From Piliocolobus tephrosceles (taxonomy: Eukaryota > Chordata > Mammalia > Primates > Cercopithecidae): a DNA stretch of 64,000 nt. The stretch is taken from the NCBI RefSeq assembly GCF_002776525.5, contig NC_045443.1, positions 48,484,157 through 48,548,156 on the forward strand, written 5' to 3'. The notes under the pieces were generated by a model. It was not told where the DNA came from, searched no databases, and was given only the letters and a program-made list of their open reading frames with translations. Positions 63,593 to 64,000 of the stretch are shown piece after piece (position 1 is the stretch's first letter; each line of letters opens with the position of its first letter). The translations under genes were made by a program, and so were the position numbers.

Positions 63593-63632
63593 TATATATA
63601 TATATATATACACAGGAGAGAGAGAGAGAGCG
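63590..63632 (+). repeat. (AT)n and (GA)n simple repeats
   Basis: atatatatatatatatat then gagagagagagag. Confidence 0.9.
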
Positions 63633-63940
63633 CGCCAGGCGCGGTAGCTCACGCCTGTAATCCCAGCACTTTGGGAGGCAGAGGCAAGTGGATCACGAGG
63701 TCAGGAGTCCGAGACCAGCCAGTTCGAGACCAGCCTGGCCAACATGGTGAAATCCTGTCTCTACTAAAAATACAAAAATTAGCTGGACGTGGTGGTGCGT
63801 GCCTGTAATCCCAGCTACTCAGGAGGCTGAGGCAGGAGAATTGCTTGAACCTGGGAGGCAGAGGTTTCAGTGAGCTGAGATTGCGCCACTGTACTCCAGC
63901 CTGGGTGACAGAGTAAGACTCCATCTCAGGAAAAAAAAAA
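63633..63940 (+). repeat. Alu with small duplication
   Basis: gagaccagcc is doubled near 63712-63735; A tail runs into CA repeats. Confidence 0.92.
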
Positions 63941-63980
63941 TACATACACACACACACACGCACATATATATATATATAAA
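63941..63980 (+). repeat. (CA)n and (AT)n simple repeats
   Basis: acacacacacacac, then atatatatatatat at the window end. Confidence 0.9.
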
Positions 63981-64000
63981 TAGAAATGTAATAACTGTTC

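Noticed and set aside
54896..64000. Further CELA1 exons in the right part of the window
   Set aside because: I looked for the expected upstream exon in the non-Alu stretches and saw no match; a spliced alignment would be decisive.

Overview
The window is primate nuclear DNA, most probably from an Old World monkey (macaque, baboon or guenon group), orthologous to human 12q13.13 (expected on monkey chromosome 11). Three things point there. It is saturated with Alu SINEs (about 95 full or partial copies). At least eleven AluY copies carry the cercopithecid AluYR-type diagnostic set (tcaagcctg head, gcgaggtggcggg, gcgtaaaccc, gatccggccactgcac). The two genes, BIN2 and CELA1, are neighbours in the same order and orientation as in human. 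Comparisons with human proteins are from memory; no alignment was run.

Layout, left to right. 1-6575: sequence beyond the 3' end of BIN2, mostly Alus, no gene recognised. 6576-48680: the complete BIN2 gene on the minus strand. I could place all 13 coding exons with canonical GT/AG junctions and matching phases, giving 1,695 nt or 564 residues plus stop. Exons 1-9 encode the N-BAR domain, exon 10 a long Ser/Pro-rich acidic disordered region, and exons 11-13 the C-terminus. 48681-48990: the GC-rich BIN2 promoter. 49040-53170: intergenic. 53178-64000: the 3' part of CELA1 on the minus strand. Only the last two exons are visible: one with the catalytic serine motif GDSGGP, then one with the last five codons, stop and 3' UTR. 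The upstream exons should lie beyond the right edge.

The two genes are not functionally linked. BIN2 is a leukocyte and platelet membrane-curvature protein (podosomes, phagocytosis, calcium entry). CELA1 is a secreted elastase-type serine protease. They are chance neighbours transcribed in the same direction, with the CELA1 3' end about 4.4 kb upstream of the BIN2 promoter.

Repeat layers are clear. Old L2, MIR, L1M and DNA transposons (Tigger-like, hAT-like and one unnamed family) are broken up by Alus, and AluYR copies sit on top, several nested in older Alus with clear target-site duplications. I found no undescribed biological system. The observations most worth checking are a 26-bp tandem duplication that copies the BIN2 exon 7 splice donor, a substitution in the conserved DSARHH motif, a triple NAG acceptor at exon 10, and lineage-specific Alu insertions close to exons.
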